Both the position numbers and the translations under genes were made by a program. Below the pieces are notes generated by a model that was not told the origin of the DNA, searched no databases, and saw only the letters and a program-made list of their open reading frames with translations. From NCBI GenBank assembly GCA_045598065.1, contig JAZLLJ010000058.1, positions 1-15,668 of the forward strand: a DNA stretch of 15,668 nt. The letters are read 5' to 3'. The stretch comes from RGIG426 sp045598065 (GTDB taxonomy: Bacteria > Bacillota > Clostridia > Oscillospirales > Acutalibacteraceae). This document shows positions 8,310-15,668 of this stretch, one piece after another. Within the stretch, counting starts at the first letter, position 1, and each line of letters begins with the position of its first letter.

Positions 8310-9070
8310 CCGCGCTCACCGCCCGTCTGGATGGCTGTCAGCGTATCGGAAATTTTTTGATAAAACTGCTCGGCGGTGTTGTCGCCGCGATACAGTTGGT
8401 GGAACACTACGCCGTCTTTGATAAACAGCACACGGGATGCCACCGATGCGGCTTTTACCGAGTGCGTGACCATAACGATGGTTTGCCCTGCGCGGTTGAC
8501 TTCGCCGAACAGACGGAGCAGTTCGTCGGATGCTTTGGAGTCGAGCGCGCCCGTCGGCTCGTCTGCCAAAAGGATTTTCGGATCGGTGATAAGAGCACGG
8601 GCGACGGCGGCACGCTGTTTTTGGCCGCCGGACACTTCGTAGGGATATTTATCGAGCAGAGTGTCGATGTCGAGACGGGTGGCGAGAGGGAGCAGTTTTT
8701 CGCTCATTTCGTTGTACGATTTTCCTGCCAAAACCAACGGCAGATACACGTTGTCTGCAATCGTGAACGTGTCCAAAAGGTTAAATTCCTGGAACACGAA
8801 CCCCAAATTGTCCCGACGGAACGCGGCGATTTTGGATTCCTTTACCGCGCTCAAATCCTCGTTCTCCAAAAGCACGTTGCCGGCGGTCGGTCGGTCGAGT
8901 GCTGCCAAAATGTTGAGCAGTGTCGTTTTTCCCGAGCCGGATTCGCCCATGATGGCAACGAATTCGCCTTCCTCTACCGAAAAGGACACGTTTTTAAGAG
9001 CTTCGACTTTGTTTCCGCCGAAACGGGTGGAATAGATTTTTTTGAGATTTTTGACTTCTAATACAGCCAT
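8306..9070 (-). CDS. BceA-like ABC transporter ATP-binding protein
   Basis: This is a 254-residue ATPase of the LolD/MacB/BceA class. It has Walker A GESGSGKTT (42-50), Q-loop Gln94, signature VSGGQ (146-150), Walker B ILLADEP with catalytic Glu171, and switch His203. It powers the permease encoded immediately downstream, from the cytoplasmic face of the membrane. The start at 9070 (MAVLEVKNL) is chosen because an AGGAGGG site (9077-9083) sits six bases upstream. A longer in-frame start at 9136 would cover the promoter and lacks such a site. The gene begins a second transcriptional unit downstream of the kinase, behind its own weak promoter with operator-like sites. This is the usual arrangement when a Bce-type regulator activates its transporter genes. 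Confidence 0.95.
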   Translation of the reverse strand: MAVLEVKNLKKIYSTRFGGNKVEALKNVSFSVEEGEFVAIMGESGSGKTTLLNILAALDRPTAGNVLLENEDLSAVKESKIAAFRRDNLGFVFQEFNLLDTFTIADNVYLPLVLAGKSYNEMSEKLLPLATRLDIDTLLDKYPYEVSGGQKQRAAVARALITDPKILLADEPTGALDSKASDELLRLFGEVNRAGQTIVMVTHSVKAASVASRVLFIKDGVVFHQLYRGDNTAEQFYQKISDTLTAIQTGGERG

Positions 9071-9101
9071 AACAAACCCTCCTGTTGGTGATTGTGTGAC
9101 T

Positions 9102-9130
9102 AGTATAACCCGTTTTCGGCGGTGATTCCA
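9102..9130 (-). promoter_or_regulatory. Weak promoter of the ABC transporter operon
   Basis: On the minus strand TATACT (-10, 9102-9107) is good, but the hexamer 17 bp upstream, TGGAAT (9125-9130), matches the -35 consensus at only three positions. A good -10 with a poor -35 is typical of a promoter that needs an activator. The operator-like sites lie just upstream. Confidence 0.6.
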
Positions 9131-9139
9131 TTGCATTTG

Positions 9140-9180
9140 CTTACGATTTCGGGGGTAAATCTTACGCTTTCGTAAGATTT
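9140..9180 (-). promoter_or_regulatory. Tandem candidate binding sites for the Bce-like response regulator
   Basis: A perfect 10-bp inverted repeat, AAATCTTACG-CTTT-CGTAAGATTT (9157-9180), contains TTACG-N4-CGTAA. The layout matches the BceR consensus as I recall it, TNACA-N4-TGTAA. A second, half-conserved copy, CTTACGATTTCG (9140-9151), repeats CTTACGCTTTCG (9161-9172) exactly 21 bp away, two helical turns. Both sites lie upstream of the weak -35, where an OmpR-family activator would bind. The stem overlaps the kinase stop codon, but it is not followed by a T-run on the minus strand, so it is a poor terminator. Confidence 0.65.
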
Positions 9181-10159
9181 ATTCAAGCGTGGTGGGGGAT
9201 TGGTCAAAAAAGAGGTCGACGGTGGTGCCTCTCCCCACTTGTGAAGCAAGAGAGATGCGGATGCAAAGCGCATCGCACACCTGTTTACATAAATACAGCC
9301 CGAGTCCGCTTGCGGATTTGTCTTCTCGCCCGTTGTAGCCGGTGAATCCCTTGTCGAACACACGCGGTAAATCCTCGGCGGCGATGCCGATGCCGGTGTC
9401 GGTGACAGAGAGCGTGTTGTCGGCGAACGAGACGGTGATGCCGCCGGTTTTGGTGTATTTGAGGGCGTTGGACAGGAGCTGTTCAACGAGAAATGCCAGC
9501 CATTTCTCGTCGGTAACAACGGCAGCGGTCACGGGTTCGTAGGTGAGTGTCAGTTTGCGGCTGATGAATTCCGGCGCAAATTTCCGCAGACTTTGTTTGA
9601 GAACTTCGTCTAAGTGACACGGGCGCAGAACGTAGTCGGTGCTGTCCGAGCCGAGCCGCAAAAACGCCAGCACCATTTCCACGTACTGTTCGGTGCGAAA
9701 CAGGTCGGCCGACAGTTGACGGGAGAGGGCGCTGTCCTCATTTTGGAGCGATAATTTCATCGCCGCGAGAGGCGTTTTGATTTGGTGCGCCCACACGGTG
9801 TAATAGTCCACCATTTCCGCATATTTTGCGGCAAAAGCGCCTTCGCTTTCGGCCAGTGCGCGGTAAAGTTCCATGATAGCAGCGGCGAAATCTTTTGCCT
9901 CGATGGTGTCACCGGAAAACGGCGTTGCCGGCGGCATCTCCACCGAAAAAGCATTCCAAAATTCCTCGTGTCGCCGTTTTTGACGAAGGAAATTCCAAAG
10001 GAACATTCCGCCGCAAAACAGAAAACATAGCACAAGCGGATAGGCAAGCGCCGCAAAAGGCAGATGATAAAGCGCAAAGGCGGTGGCAAACAGCGCGACA
10101 CATACGCCGGCGGTTAACAGTGCCCATTTTTTAGTTTTCAGATAGTTTCGAAACGTCAT
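9179..10159 (-). CDS. BceS-like intramembrane-sensing histidine kinase
   Basis: This 326-residue kinase has two N-terminal membrane helices (about 12-34 and 37-57) joined by only a few residues. It therefore lacks an extracellular sensor domain, the hallmark of intramembrane-sensing kinases that read the state of a partner ABC transporter. The catalytic core shows the H-box AHQIKTPLAAMKL with phospho-accepting His125, the N-box EQLLSNALKY with Asn231, the G1 box DTGIGI (254-259) and the G2 box SGLGLYL (284-290). The start at 10159 is preferred because a GGAG lies seven bases upstream and it begins four bases after the regulator stop. A start at 10186 would overlap the regulator gene by 23 bases. 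It probably phosphorylates the upstream-encoded regulator when the permease engages its peptide ligand. Confidence 0.93.
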   Translation of the reverse strand: MTFRNYLKTKKWALLTAGVCVALFATAFALYHLPFAALAYPLVLCFLFCGGMFLWNFLRQKRRHEEFWNAFSVEMPPATPFSGDTIEAKDFAAAIMELYRALAESEGAFAAKYAEMVDYYTVWAHQIKTPLAAMKLSLQNEDSALSRQLSADLFRTEQYVEMVLAFLRLGSDSTDYVLRPCHLDEVLKQSLRKFAPEFISRKLTLTYEPVTAAVVTDEKWLAFLVEQLLSNALKYTKTGGITVSFADNTLSVTDTGIGIAAEDLPRVFDKGFTGYNGREDKSASGLGLYLCKQVCDALCIRISLASQVGRGTTVDLFFDQSPTTLE

Positions 10160-10163
10160 AGTC

Positions 10164-10835
10164 TTACTCCACACGATAGCCTTCACCGAATTTGGTGACG
10201 ATATATTCCGAAAGTCCTGCCGCTGCCAGCTTTTTGCGCAGACGGTTAACGTTGACCGTCAAGGTGTTTTCGTCCACAAAACTGTCGGTCGCCCACAGTT
10301 CGGTCATCAGTTTTTCGCGACTGACGGTTTTGCCTTTGTTGGTGAGCAGGCAGAAAAGAATACGGGATTCGTTTTTGGACAATTCGATTTTTTCTCCCTC
10401 AAAGGTGAGCGAGCCGTCGCCCACGTTGAAGATGGCGCCTTTATGGGAAAGAAGCGGAGATGACGGCGCAAAGTCGTAACTGCGACGGAGCAGGGCTTGC
10501 ACTTTTGCCATCAGCACGTTGCCGTCGAACGGTTTTGGGATAAAGTCGTCCGCGCCCTCGTTCATCGCCATCACCATATTGAGGTTGTCCGAAGCGGACG
10601 AGAGAAAAATAATCGGCACGCTGGACAGTTTGCGGATTTCCCGACACCAGTGGAAACCGCCGGCAAAAGGAAGACCGATGTCGAGCAGTACCAAATGAGG
10701 AGCGCAGGCGATAAACTCATCGGTTACGGCGCGAAAATCGGCACAGCACACGACTTCGTACCCCCACGTAGACGCAAGTGTTACAATGCCGTCGGCAATT
10801 CCTTTGTCGTCCTCCACCAAAAACAATTTGTACAT
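10164..10835 (-). CDS. BceR-like OmpR-family response regulator
   Basis: This 223-residue two-domain regulator has a receiver domain (about 2-115) with the acidic pair Asp9-Asp10, phosphorylated Asp52 (in LLDIGLP), Ser80 and Lys101 (in KPF). A winged-helix DNA-binding domain follows (about 125-223), ending in TLTVNVNRLRKKL and GEGYRVE. It is first in its operon, with an AAGGAGG site (10847-10853) and a consensus promoter. The site-to-ATG distance of 11 bases is slightly long. The kinase follows four bases after the stop. The expected target is the palindromic site ahead of the ABC genes. No such site is visible in the gap shared with the NRPS, so direct control of the NRPS is not supported by sequence. 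Confidence 0.95.
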   Translation of the reverse strand: MYKLFLVEDDKGIADGIVTLASTWGYEVVCCADFRAVTDEFIACAPHLVLLDIGLPFAGGFHWCREIRKLSSVPIIFLSSASDNLNMVMAMNEGADDFIPKPFDGNVLMAKVQALLRRSYDFAPSSPLLSHKGAIFNVGDGSLTFEGEKIELSKNESRILFCLLTNKGKTVSREKLMTELWATDSFVDENTLTVNVNRLRKKLAAAGLSEYIVTKFGEGYRVE

Positions 10836-10872
10836 AACACGCCCATCCTCCTTGACAAGTCATAACGGGTTT

Positions 10873-10901
10873 ATTATACCGACCGAGCGACGCGCTGTCA
10901 A
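10873..10901 (-). promoter_or_regulatory. Perfect consensus promoter of the two-component operon
   Basis: On the minus strand TTGACA (10896-10901), exactly 17 bp, then TATAAT (10873-10878): both hexamers and the spacing match the housekeeping consensus at every position. The sensing genes are therefore probably expressed constitutively and strongly, with induction confined to the separate transporter promoter. Confidence 0.88.
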
Positions 10902-10924
10902 CCATAGGGCAATGAGGGTTTTTG

Positions 10925-10953
10925 TTGCTTTTTTCGCGCGTGTGTGTTATACT
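10925..10953 (+). promoter_or_regulatory. Candidate NRPS promoter, divergent from the regulator promoter
   Basis: TTGCTT (10925-10930) is followed after 17 bp by TATACT (10948-10953). The -35 is moderate and the -10 good. Its -35 lies 23 bp from the -35 of the opposing regulator promoter, so the two are back to back. The leader of about 45 bases ends in AAGGAG (10993-10998) nine bases before the NRPS ATG. CTTTTTAAAAAG (10984-10995) is a palindrome touching that site, but it is too AT-rich and loop-less to claim control of translation. Confidence 0.55.
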
Positions 10954-11007
10954 ACCCAATATATAGGCGTTTTTGTTTGAGTTCTTTTTAAAAAGGAGAT
11001 TGAGCGT

Positions 11008-14000
11008 ATGACTATCCCGACGTTTGAATCTATTCCGGCGGTGACGCCGCTTTGCGCTTCGCAAGAGGGCGTGTATTTGGAGTGCGTGAACAACCCCGAT
11101 TCAGTGCGGTATAATCTGCCGTTTCGTTTCACGTTTCCTAAGGGTACGGATGAACGGCGCCTTTGCGATGCGGTAAAGCAGGCGCTGTATGCGCACCCCA
11201 CACTGTTCGTCACGTTCGGCGCGCCGGCAGGGGTGCCGTCGATGCTGTTTTCCGGCGTGGGCGGCGTGGAAATCCCCGTTAAAGAACCAGGGGATTTTGC
11301 GGCATTCGTGCGCCCGTTCGATCTCGAAAACGGCCCGTTGTTCCGCGCGGAGATTTGGAGAACGAGCGAGGGACTGACACTTGTGTTTGACGTACACCAT
11401 TTGGTGTTTGACGGCACGTCGGCAGGCGTGTTGGCGCGCACCATTGTCGCCGCGTATGAGGGACAGGAACTTTTGCCCGAAGCGATGACACAGTTCGACG
11501 TGCCTGCCGCGGAAAAAGCGGTTTCTGCTGATGACCGTGCCGCGGATATGGCGTATTTTGAAAAACAACTCGGCGGTGACGAGTGGGATACGGGCTTCGT
11601 ATCCGACGTGACCGTCGAGCCGACGGGTGGTTTGAGGGTTCAGTTTACCGAGCCGTGTGACGGGCTTTTGGAAGCGGACGTTTTGGCGTTTACGAAAGCT
11701 ACCGGCGTGTCGGAAAATGCGCTCTTTACCGGCGCGTTCGCCTATACGCTCGCCAAATTCAATGGCGTGAAAGACAGTTGTTTCTGCTCCGCCCACAACG
11801 GCCGCCTCGACAAGCGGCTGCAAAACGCAACGGGTATGTTCGTACATACGTTGCCCTTCCGCTTTGCGATTGACGAAACGCAGAGCGTCGGAGAGTTCTT
11901 AAAAACCGTCTACAACGCCTATTACGAGACGAAAAAACGCACCGCTGTGTCGTTCGGCGATTTGGCGATGGAGTTCGGTGTCACCAACAAGGCGACGTTC
12001 GTGTTCCAGTCGGCGTTGTTTGATCCGGTGCCGTTTTCGGGTGGCGAAATGACGGTACAATACGTGGCCGCCAACGATGCCATCACCGATTTCGATATGA
12101 TGGTGATCAAAACCGAAACCGGCTATAAAACGGAACTCCACGCGAAACGGGCGCTCTTTACCGGGGGCTTTTTGCAGGCGTTTTCCGCAATGTATCGCGC
12201 GGTCGTTTCGGAGATGATGAACAAGGCGACACTCGGCGAGATTGCCTTTGTGAGCGAAGCGGCCAAAGCGCAGATGGATGCGTTTAACCGCACCGAGGCG
12301 GACTACGACACGAATATCACCGTGGTGGAGGAATTCCGCACGCAGGCGAAAAAAACGCCGAACAACCTCTGCCTTTGCTATCTTGATAAGAAATTCACTT
12401 ACCGCGAAGTGGACGAGTTTACCGACCGTTTTGCCCGTTGGCTTGTGGAACACGGCATTGGAAAAGAAACCGTTGTCGGCGTACTCATCGGTCGGTGCGA
12501 ATATATGCTTTTATGCTCGCTGTCGGTGCTGAAAGCAGGCGGCGCGTATTTGCCGCTGGATCCGACCTATCCTGTCGAGCGGCTCAACTTGATGGTGAAA
12601 GACTCCGGAGCTGCGATGCTTCTTTATGCGCCGGAATATGCGGATGTGATTACCGCCGACTTTACCGGCACGCGCGTGTGTATCGACGATATTCCCGCGC
12701 TTGACGGAACAGCGGCGCTTCCCACTCCGGCACCGGAAGATTTGTTTGTCATGCTCTATACCTCCGGCTCGACCGGCACGCCCAAAGGCGTGCAGTTTGC
12801 CCATTCCAACACGCTTGTGACCACCGAATGGGTGAAAAAATACTACGAGATGAACGAGACTTCGCGCGTGACGTCGTATGCGAGTTACGGCTTTGACGCG
12901 AACGTCTACGACACCTATCCGGCGATTACGTCGGGTGCGTGTCTGCACATTATTGCCGAGGAAATGCGACTGGATTTCCCGACACTTCTGAAATATTATA
13001 ACGACAACGGCATTACCCATACCGTCATGACTACCCAAGTCGGGCGGCAGTTTGCGCTGATGGGCGGGCAAACCACCTTGAAACATCTGTCGGTGGCAGG
13101 CGAAAAATTAACGCCGCTTCCTGCGCCCGAAAACGTTGCGCTGTATAACCTCTATGGCCCGACGGAGGGCTCGGTTGTAACGAGCGGCTTCAAAATGGAG
13201 GCAGGTGTCGCGTACAAAGACGTGCCGATTGGCGCGGCGGTGGACAACTTGAAAGTCTATGTCGTTGATCCGCGCGGCCGTCGGCTTCCCGTCGGCGCGG
13301 TGGGCGAACTGTGGATTGCTGGGCCGCACGTAACACGCGGTTACTTAAATCGCCCCGAAAAAACCGCCGAAGCGTATGGTGAAAACCCGTTTGATACCGC
13401 GCCCGGCTATGAGCGCGTATACCGCACGGGCGATATCGTCCGTCTGCTTTCGGACGGCAACTTGCAATTCGTCGGCCGCCGCGACGGTCAGGTGAAAGTG
13501 CGCGGCTTCCGCGTGGAACTGACCGAAATCGAAGAAATCGTCCGTCGCTTCCCCGGTGTGGAAGATGCGACAGTGGCGGCGTTTGACGATCCTGCCGGCG
13601 GCAAATTTGTCGCGGCGTATATCGTGGCGCCGACGAAAATCGACAAAACCGCACTCGCCGACTTTATTCGTGCGGAAAAACCGCCGTATATGGTGCCGGC
13701 GGTGACGATGCAGATTGACAAAATTCCGCTCAACCAAAACCAAAAAGTTAACAAACGGGCGCTTCCCGTGCCGGTGCGCGATCGCGGCGAAATTGTGCCC
13801 CCGAAAAACGAAATGCAACAGAAAATTTTCGATATCGTTGCGGACGTGGTGGGACACAAGGATTTCGGCGTGACCACCGATTTTGACACCGCCGGGCTTA
13901 CCTCTATCGGTGCGGTGCGGCTGAACGTGGCGCTTGCCGATGCGTTTGATACGCCCCTTCGTCTGTCCGATCTCAAAGAACAGGACACGGTTGAGAAATT

Positions 14001-15668
14001 GGAGGCGTTTTTGGCAGATTCCGAGGATGTGACCGCCTATGAATGGCAGGAGGATTATCCCATTACCGAAAACCAAAACGGCATTTTTGTGGAATGTATG
14101 GCATCGCCCGATTCGACGATGTATAACATTCCGGTGCTTGTGAAACTGTCCGACAACGTGGAACTGCCGCGGCTTGCCGAGGCGGTCAAAGCGGCGTTCT
14201 GTGCGCATCCGTATGTAAAAACTACGCTGTTTACCAACAAGAACGGTGACGTGCGCGCCCGTCGTCGGGACGAGGCGGAAATCGCCGTGCCGATTATCGA
14301 ATGTGCGGCGCTTCCGGACAAAACCGAACTGGTAAAACCGTTCAAACTGCTTAACGGCGAACTTTATCGCGTGGCGATTTACAAAACGAACGGCGGCAAC
14401 GCCCTCTTTATGGATTTCCACCACATTCTGTGTGACGGTACGTCCGAAGCGGTGCTCTTTGATGCAATTTCCCGTGCTTACGCCGGCGAAACCTTGAAGC
14501 CGGAGACGTTTACCGGCTTTGAGGCGGCGCTTGAAGAACAGAAAGTCCGCGCATCCGACCGCTATACGGCGGCACAGGCATTTTGGAAGACGGCACTTGC
14601 CGGCGCGGAAACCGACTGTATGCCCAAAAAAGAGCCGGAACAAGACGGTGTCGGCTCGGGTTCTGTCACCATTCTTTCGAACGTAGATGCGGCGAAAGTT
14701 AAAACGTATTGCGATAAAAACAACGTGACGATGAATGCCCTCTTTAACGCGGCGTTTGCGCTGGTGCTTTCCAAATTCACCGGAAAAGACGAGGTTTCTT
14801 TTGCTACCATTTACAGTGGCCGCGCCGACAGCCGATTGGCAAACGTGGTGATGTTTTTGGCGCGCTCACTGCCCGTTGCCGCGGACGTTTCGGCTGACGT
14901 GGAGGCGCTGGATTTCGTAAAAGCCATGCAGATGAAACTGAAAGACAGCATGGCGAACGATGCGTGCTCATTTGCGGAACTTTCCCACGCGTACGGTGTG
15001 AAATCCGACATTCTTTTCGCGTTCCAGGGCGACCAATTCCGCTTTGACTCGCTTTGCGGCGAGCCGGCGGAGATTGCGCCGATTACGCTCGGCGAGGCGA
15101 AATCGCCGCTTTCGGTCAACGTCAATTTGACTGCTGACGGATTTACTTTTGAAATCGAATACCGCCGCGATACCTATAACGAGAAATTTGCCAAAGCGCT
15201 GGCAAACGCGCTTTCGGCGGCGCTTTCGGCGTTTGTCGGCGGCGGAAGGCTCTCCGCCCTTTCGCTGATGAACGACGAGGCGTGGGCACTCTATGCGGAA
15301 ATGAACGACAACGATATGCCCATCGAGGACATCTATTTTCATCAAAAAATGGAATACTGGGCAGAGAAAACGCCGGACACGTTGGCAGTTGCCGCCGAGG
15401 GCCGCTCACTCACCTTCCGCGAAATGAACGAGCAAGCCAACCGTGTGGCACACGGTCTGCTTGCCCGCGGTGCGAAAAAAGACAGGATCGTCGGCTTAGT
15501 GCTCGAACGCTCCTGCGAAGTACTGGTGTGCGAGATCGGTTTTATGAAAGCCGGCGTCGCGTATTTGCCGATGCTTCCGAGTTATCCGGACGAGCGCATT
15601 GACTTCTGCCTGCAAAACGCGAGTAGTCTCTATGTGGTGACCACCGAAGCGATTAAGGCCGACAAACC
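11008..15668 (+). CDS. Non-ribosomal peptide synthetase, C-A-PCP-C-A, 3' end outside the window
   Basis: One uninterrupted frame runs from the ATG at 11008 (AAGGAG upstream) to the right edge, 1,553 codons without a stop. C1 (about 10-425) has the catalytic HHLVFDG (130-136) and GMFVHTLPFR. A1 (about 433-925) has LKAGGAYLPLDP, YTSGSTGTPKG (584-594), NLYGPTE (714-720), GELWIAG, YRTGD (804-808), GRRDGQVKVRGFRVE and Lys913. PCP1 (about 935-1005) carries the phosphopantetheine site at Ser966 in AGLTSIGAV. C2 (about 1017-1420) has HHILCDG (1138-1144). A2 begins near 1440 and is cut after its second core motif. The enzyme activates one amino acid per A domain and condenses them on carrier arms. Opening with a C domain means either acylation of the first residue or receipt of a chain from another synthetase. 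From A1 I read the specificity code DAYVSALVVK, which I cannot assign. The second carrier and the release domain must lie downstream. Confidence 0.95.
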   Translation, partial: MTIPTFESIPAVTPLCASQEGVYLECVNNPDSVRYNLPFRFTFPKGTDERRLCDAVKQALYAHPTLFVTFGAPAGVPSMLFSGVGGVEIPVKEPGDFAAFVRPFDLENGPLFRAEIWRTSEGLTLVFDVHHLVFDGTSAGVLARTIVAAYEGQELLPEAMTQFDVPAAEKAVSADDRAADMAYFEKQLGGDEWDTGFVSDVTVEPTGGLRVQFTEPCDGLLEADVLAFTKATGVSENALFTGAFAYTLAKFNGVKDSCFCSAHNGRLDKRLQNATGMFVHTLPFRFAIDETQSVGEFLKTVYNAYYETKKRTAVSFGDLAMEFGVTNKATFVFQSALFDPVPFSGGEMTVQYVAANDAITDFDMMVIKTETGYKTELHAKRALFTGGFLQAFSAMYRAVVSEMMNKATLGEIAFVSEAAKAQMDAFNRTEADYDTNITVVEEFRTQAKKTPNNLCLCYLDKKFTYREVDEFTDRFARWLVEHGIGKETVVGVLIGRCEYMLLCSLSVLKAGGAYLPLDPTYPVERLNLMVKDSGAAMLLYAPEYADVITADFTGTRVCIDDIPALDGTAALPTPAPEDLFVMLYTSGSTGTPKGVQFAHSNTLVTTEWVKKYYEMNETSRVTSYASYGFDANVYDTYPAITSGACLHIIAEEMRLDFPTLLKYYNDNGITHTVMTTQVGRQFALMGGQTTLKHLSVAGEKLTPLPAPENVALYNLYGPTEGSVVTSGFKMEAGVAYKDVPIGAAVDNLKVYVVDPRGRRLPVGAVGELWIAGPHVTRGYLNRPEKTAEAYGENPFDTAPGYERVYRTGDIVRLLSDGNLQFVGRRDGQVKVRGFRVELTEIEEIVRRFPGVEDATVAAFDDPAGGKFVAAYIVAPTKIDKTALADFIRAEKPPYMVPAVTMQIDKIPLNQNQKVNKRALPVPVRDRGEIVPPKNEMQQKIFDIVADVVGHKDFGVTTDFDTAGLTSIGAVRLNVALADAFDTPLRLSDLKEQDTVEKLEAFLADSEDVTAYEWQEDYPITENQNGIFVECMASPDSTMYNIPVLVKLSDNVELPRLAEAVKAAFCAHPYVKTTLFTNKNGDVRARRRDEAEIAVPIIECAALPDKTELVKPFKLLNGELYRVAIYKTNGGNALFMDFHHILCDGTSEAVLFDAISRAYAGETLKPETFTGFEAALEEQKVRASDRYTAAQAFWKTALAGAETDCMPKKEPEQDGVGSGSVTILSNVDAAKVKTYCDKNNVTMNALFNAAFALVLSKFTGKDEVSFATIYSGRADSRLANVVMFLARSLPVAADVSADVEALDFVKAMQMKLKDSMANDACSFAELSHAYGVKSDILFAFQGDQFRFDSLCGEPAEIAPITLGEAKSPLSVNVNLTADGFTFEIEYRRDTYNEKFAKALANALSAALSAFVGGGRLSALSLMNDEAWALYAEMNDNDMPIEDIYFHQKMEYWAEKTPDTLAVAAEGRSLTFREMNEQANRVAHGLLARGAKKDRIVGLVLERSCEVLVCEIGFMKAGVAYLPMLPSYPDERIDFCLQNASSLYVVTTEAIKADK

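Noticed and set aside
9071..9136. Upstream in-frame ATG at 9136 as the ATPase start
   Set aside because: It would place the -10 and ribosome binding site inside the coding region and add 22 residues unlike the family. The start at 9070 has an ideal AGGAGGG site.
9157..9180. Palindrome at the kinase stop codon considered as an intrinsic terminator
   Set aside because: On the minus strand the stem is followed by ACCCCCG, not a T-run, and the core fits a response-regulator site better.
10984..10995. CTTTTTAAAAAG palindrome overlapping the NRPS ribosome binding site, as a translation-control hairpin
   Set aside because: It has no loop, is nearly all A/T and only touches the edge of AAGGAG. The stability would be negligible.
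13345..14643. Long open frame on the minus strand inside the NRPS (about 432 codons)
   Set aside because: It lies opposite well-conserved A, PCP and C motifs. Its Arg/His/Phe-rich product resembles no protein family, and no promoter or binding site is visible.

Overview
The window reads as chromosomal DNA of a Gram-positive anaerobe, most likely a gut-type member of the Clostridia. The reasons are strong AGGAGG-type ribosome binding sites, near-consensus housekeeping promoters, roughly half G+C, a glutamate dehydrogenase that carries all the residues I recall from the Clostridium symbiosum enzyme, and a Bce-type (Firmicutes) peptide-sensing module. This placement is an inference, because no rRNA or other phylogenetic marker is present.

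Layout, left to right. (1) 2-3211, plus strand: the 3' part of a very large, hydrophilic, helical protein of unknown function, ending at a shared bidirectional terminator. (2) 3272-4648, minus: an orphan O-antigen-ligase/polymerase-like membrane protein with its own promoter. (3) 4816-6165, minus: glutamate dehydrogenase, followed by an unusual 77-base composite hairpin and preceded by a promoter bracketed by a 13-bp inverted repeat. (4) 6285-10835, minus: a complete Bce-like module, transcribed in the order response regulator, intramembrane-sensing histidine kinase, ABC ATPase, 10-TM permease. A weak promoter with two phased operator-like sites lies between the kinase and the ATPase. (5) 11008 to the right edge, plus: a large non-ribosomal peptide synthetase (NRPS) with domains C-A-PCP-C-A, still open at base 15668.

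The most interesting unit is the right-hand 9.4 kb. The NRPS and the peptide-antibiotic sensing/export module are transcribed divergently from back-to-back promoters in a 172-bp gap. The simplest reading is a small biosynthetic locus in which the Bce-like module protects the producer from the NRPS product or responds to it. An independent resistance module that happens to be a neighbour is also possible. The NRPS begins with a condensation domain, and the first adenylation domain gives a specificity code I do not recognise, so the product cannot be predicted from this window. The rest of the second module and the release domain lie beyond the right edge.

Intergenic space is small: 3212-3271, 4649-4815, 6166-6284, 9071-9178 and 10836-11007. 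Each gap is accounted for by the promoter, operator and terminator entries. I saw no tRNA, rRNA, CRISPR array, insertion sequence or attachment site.
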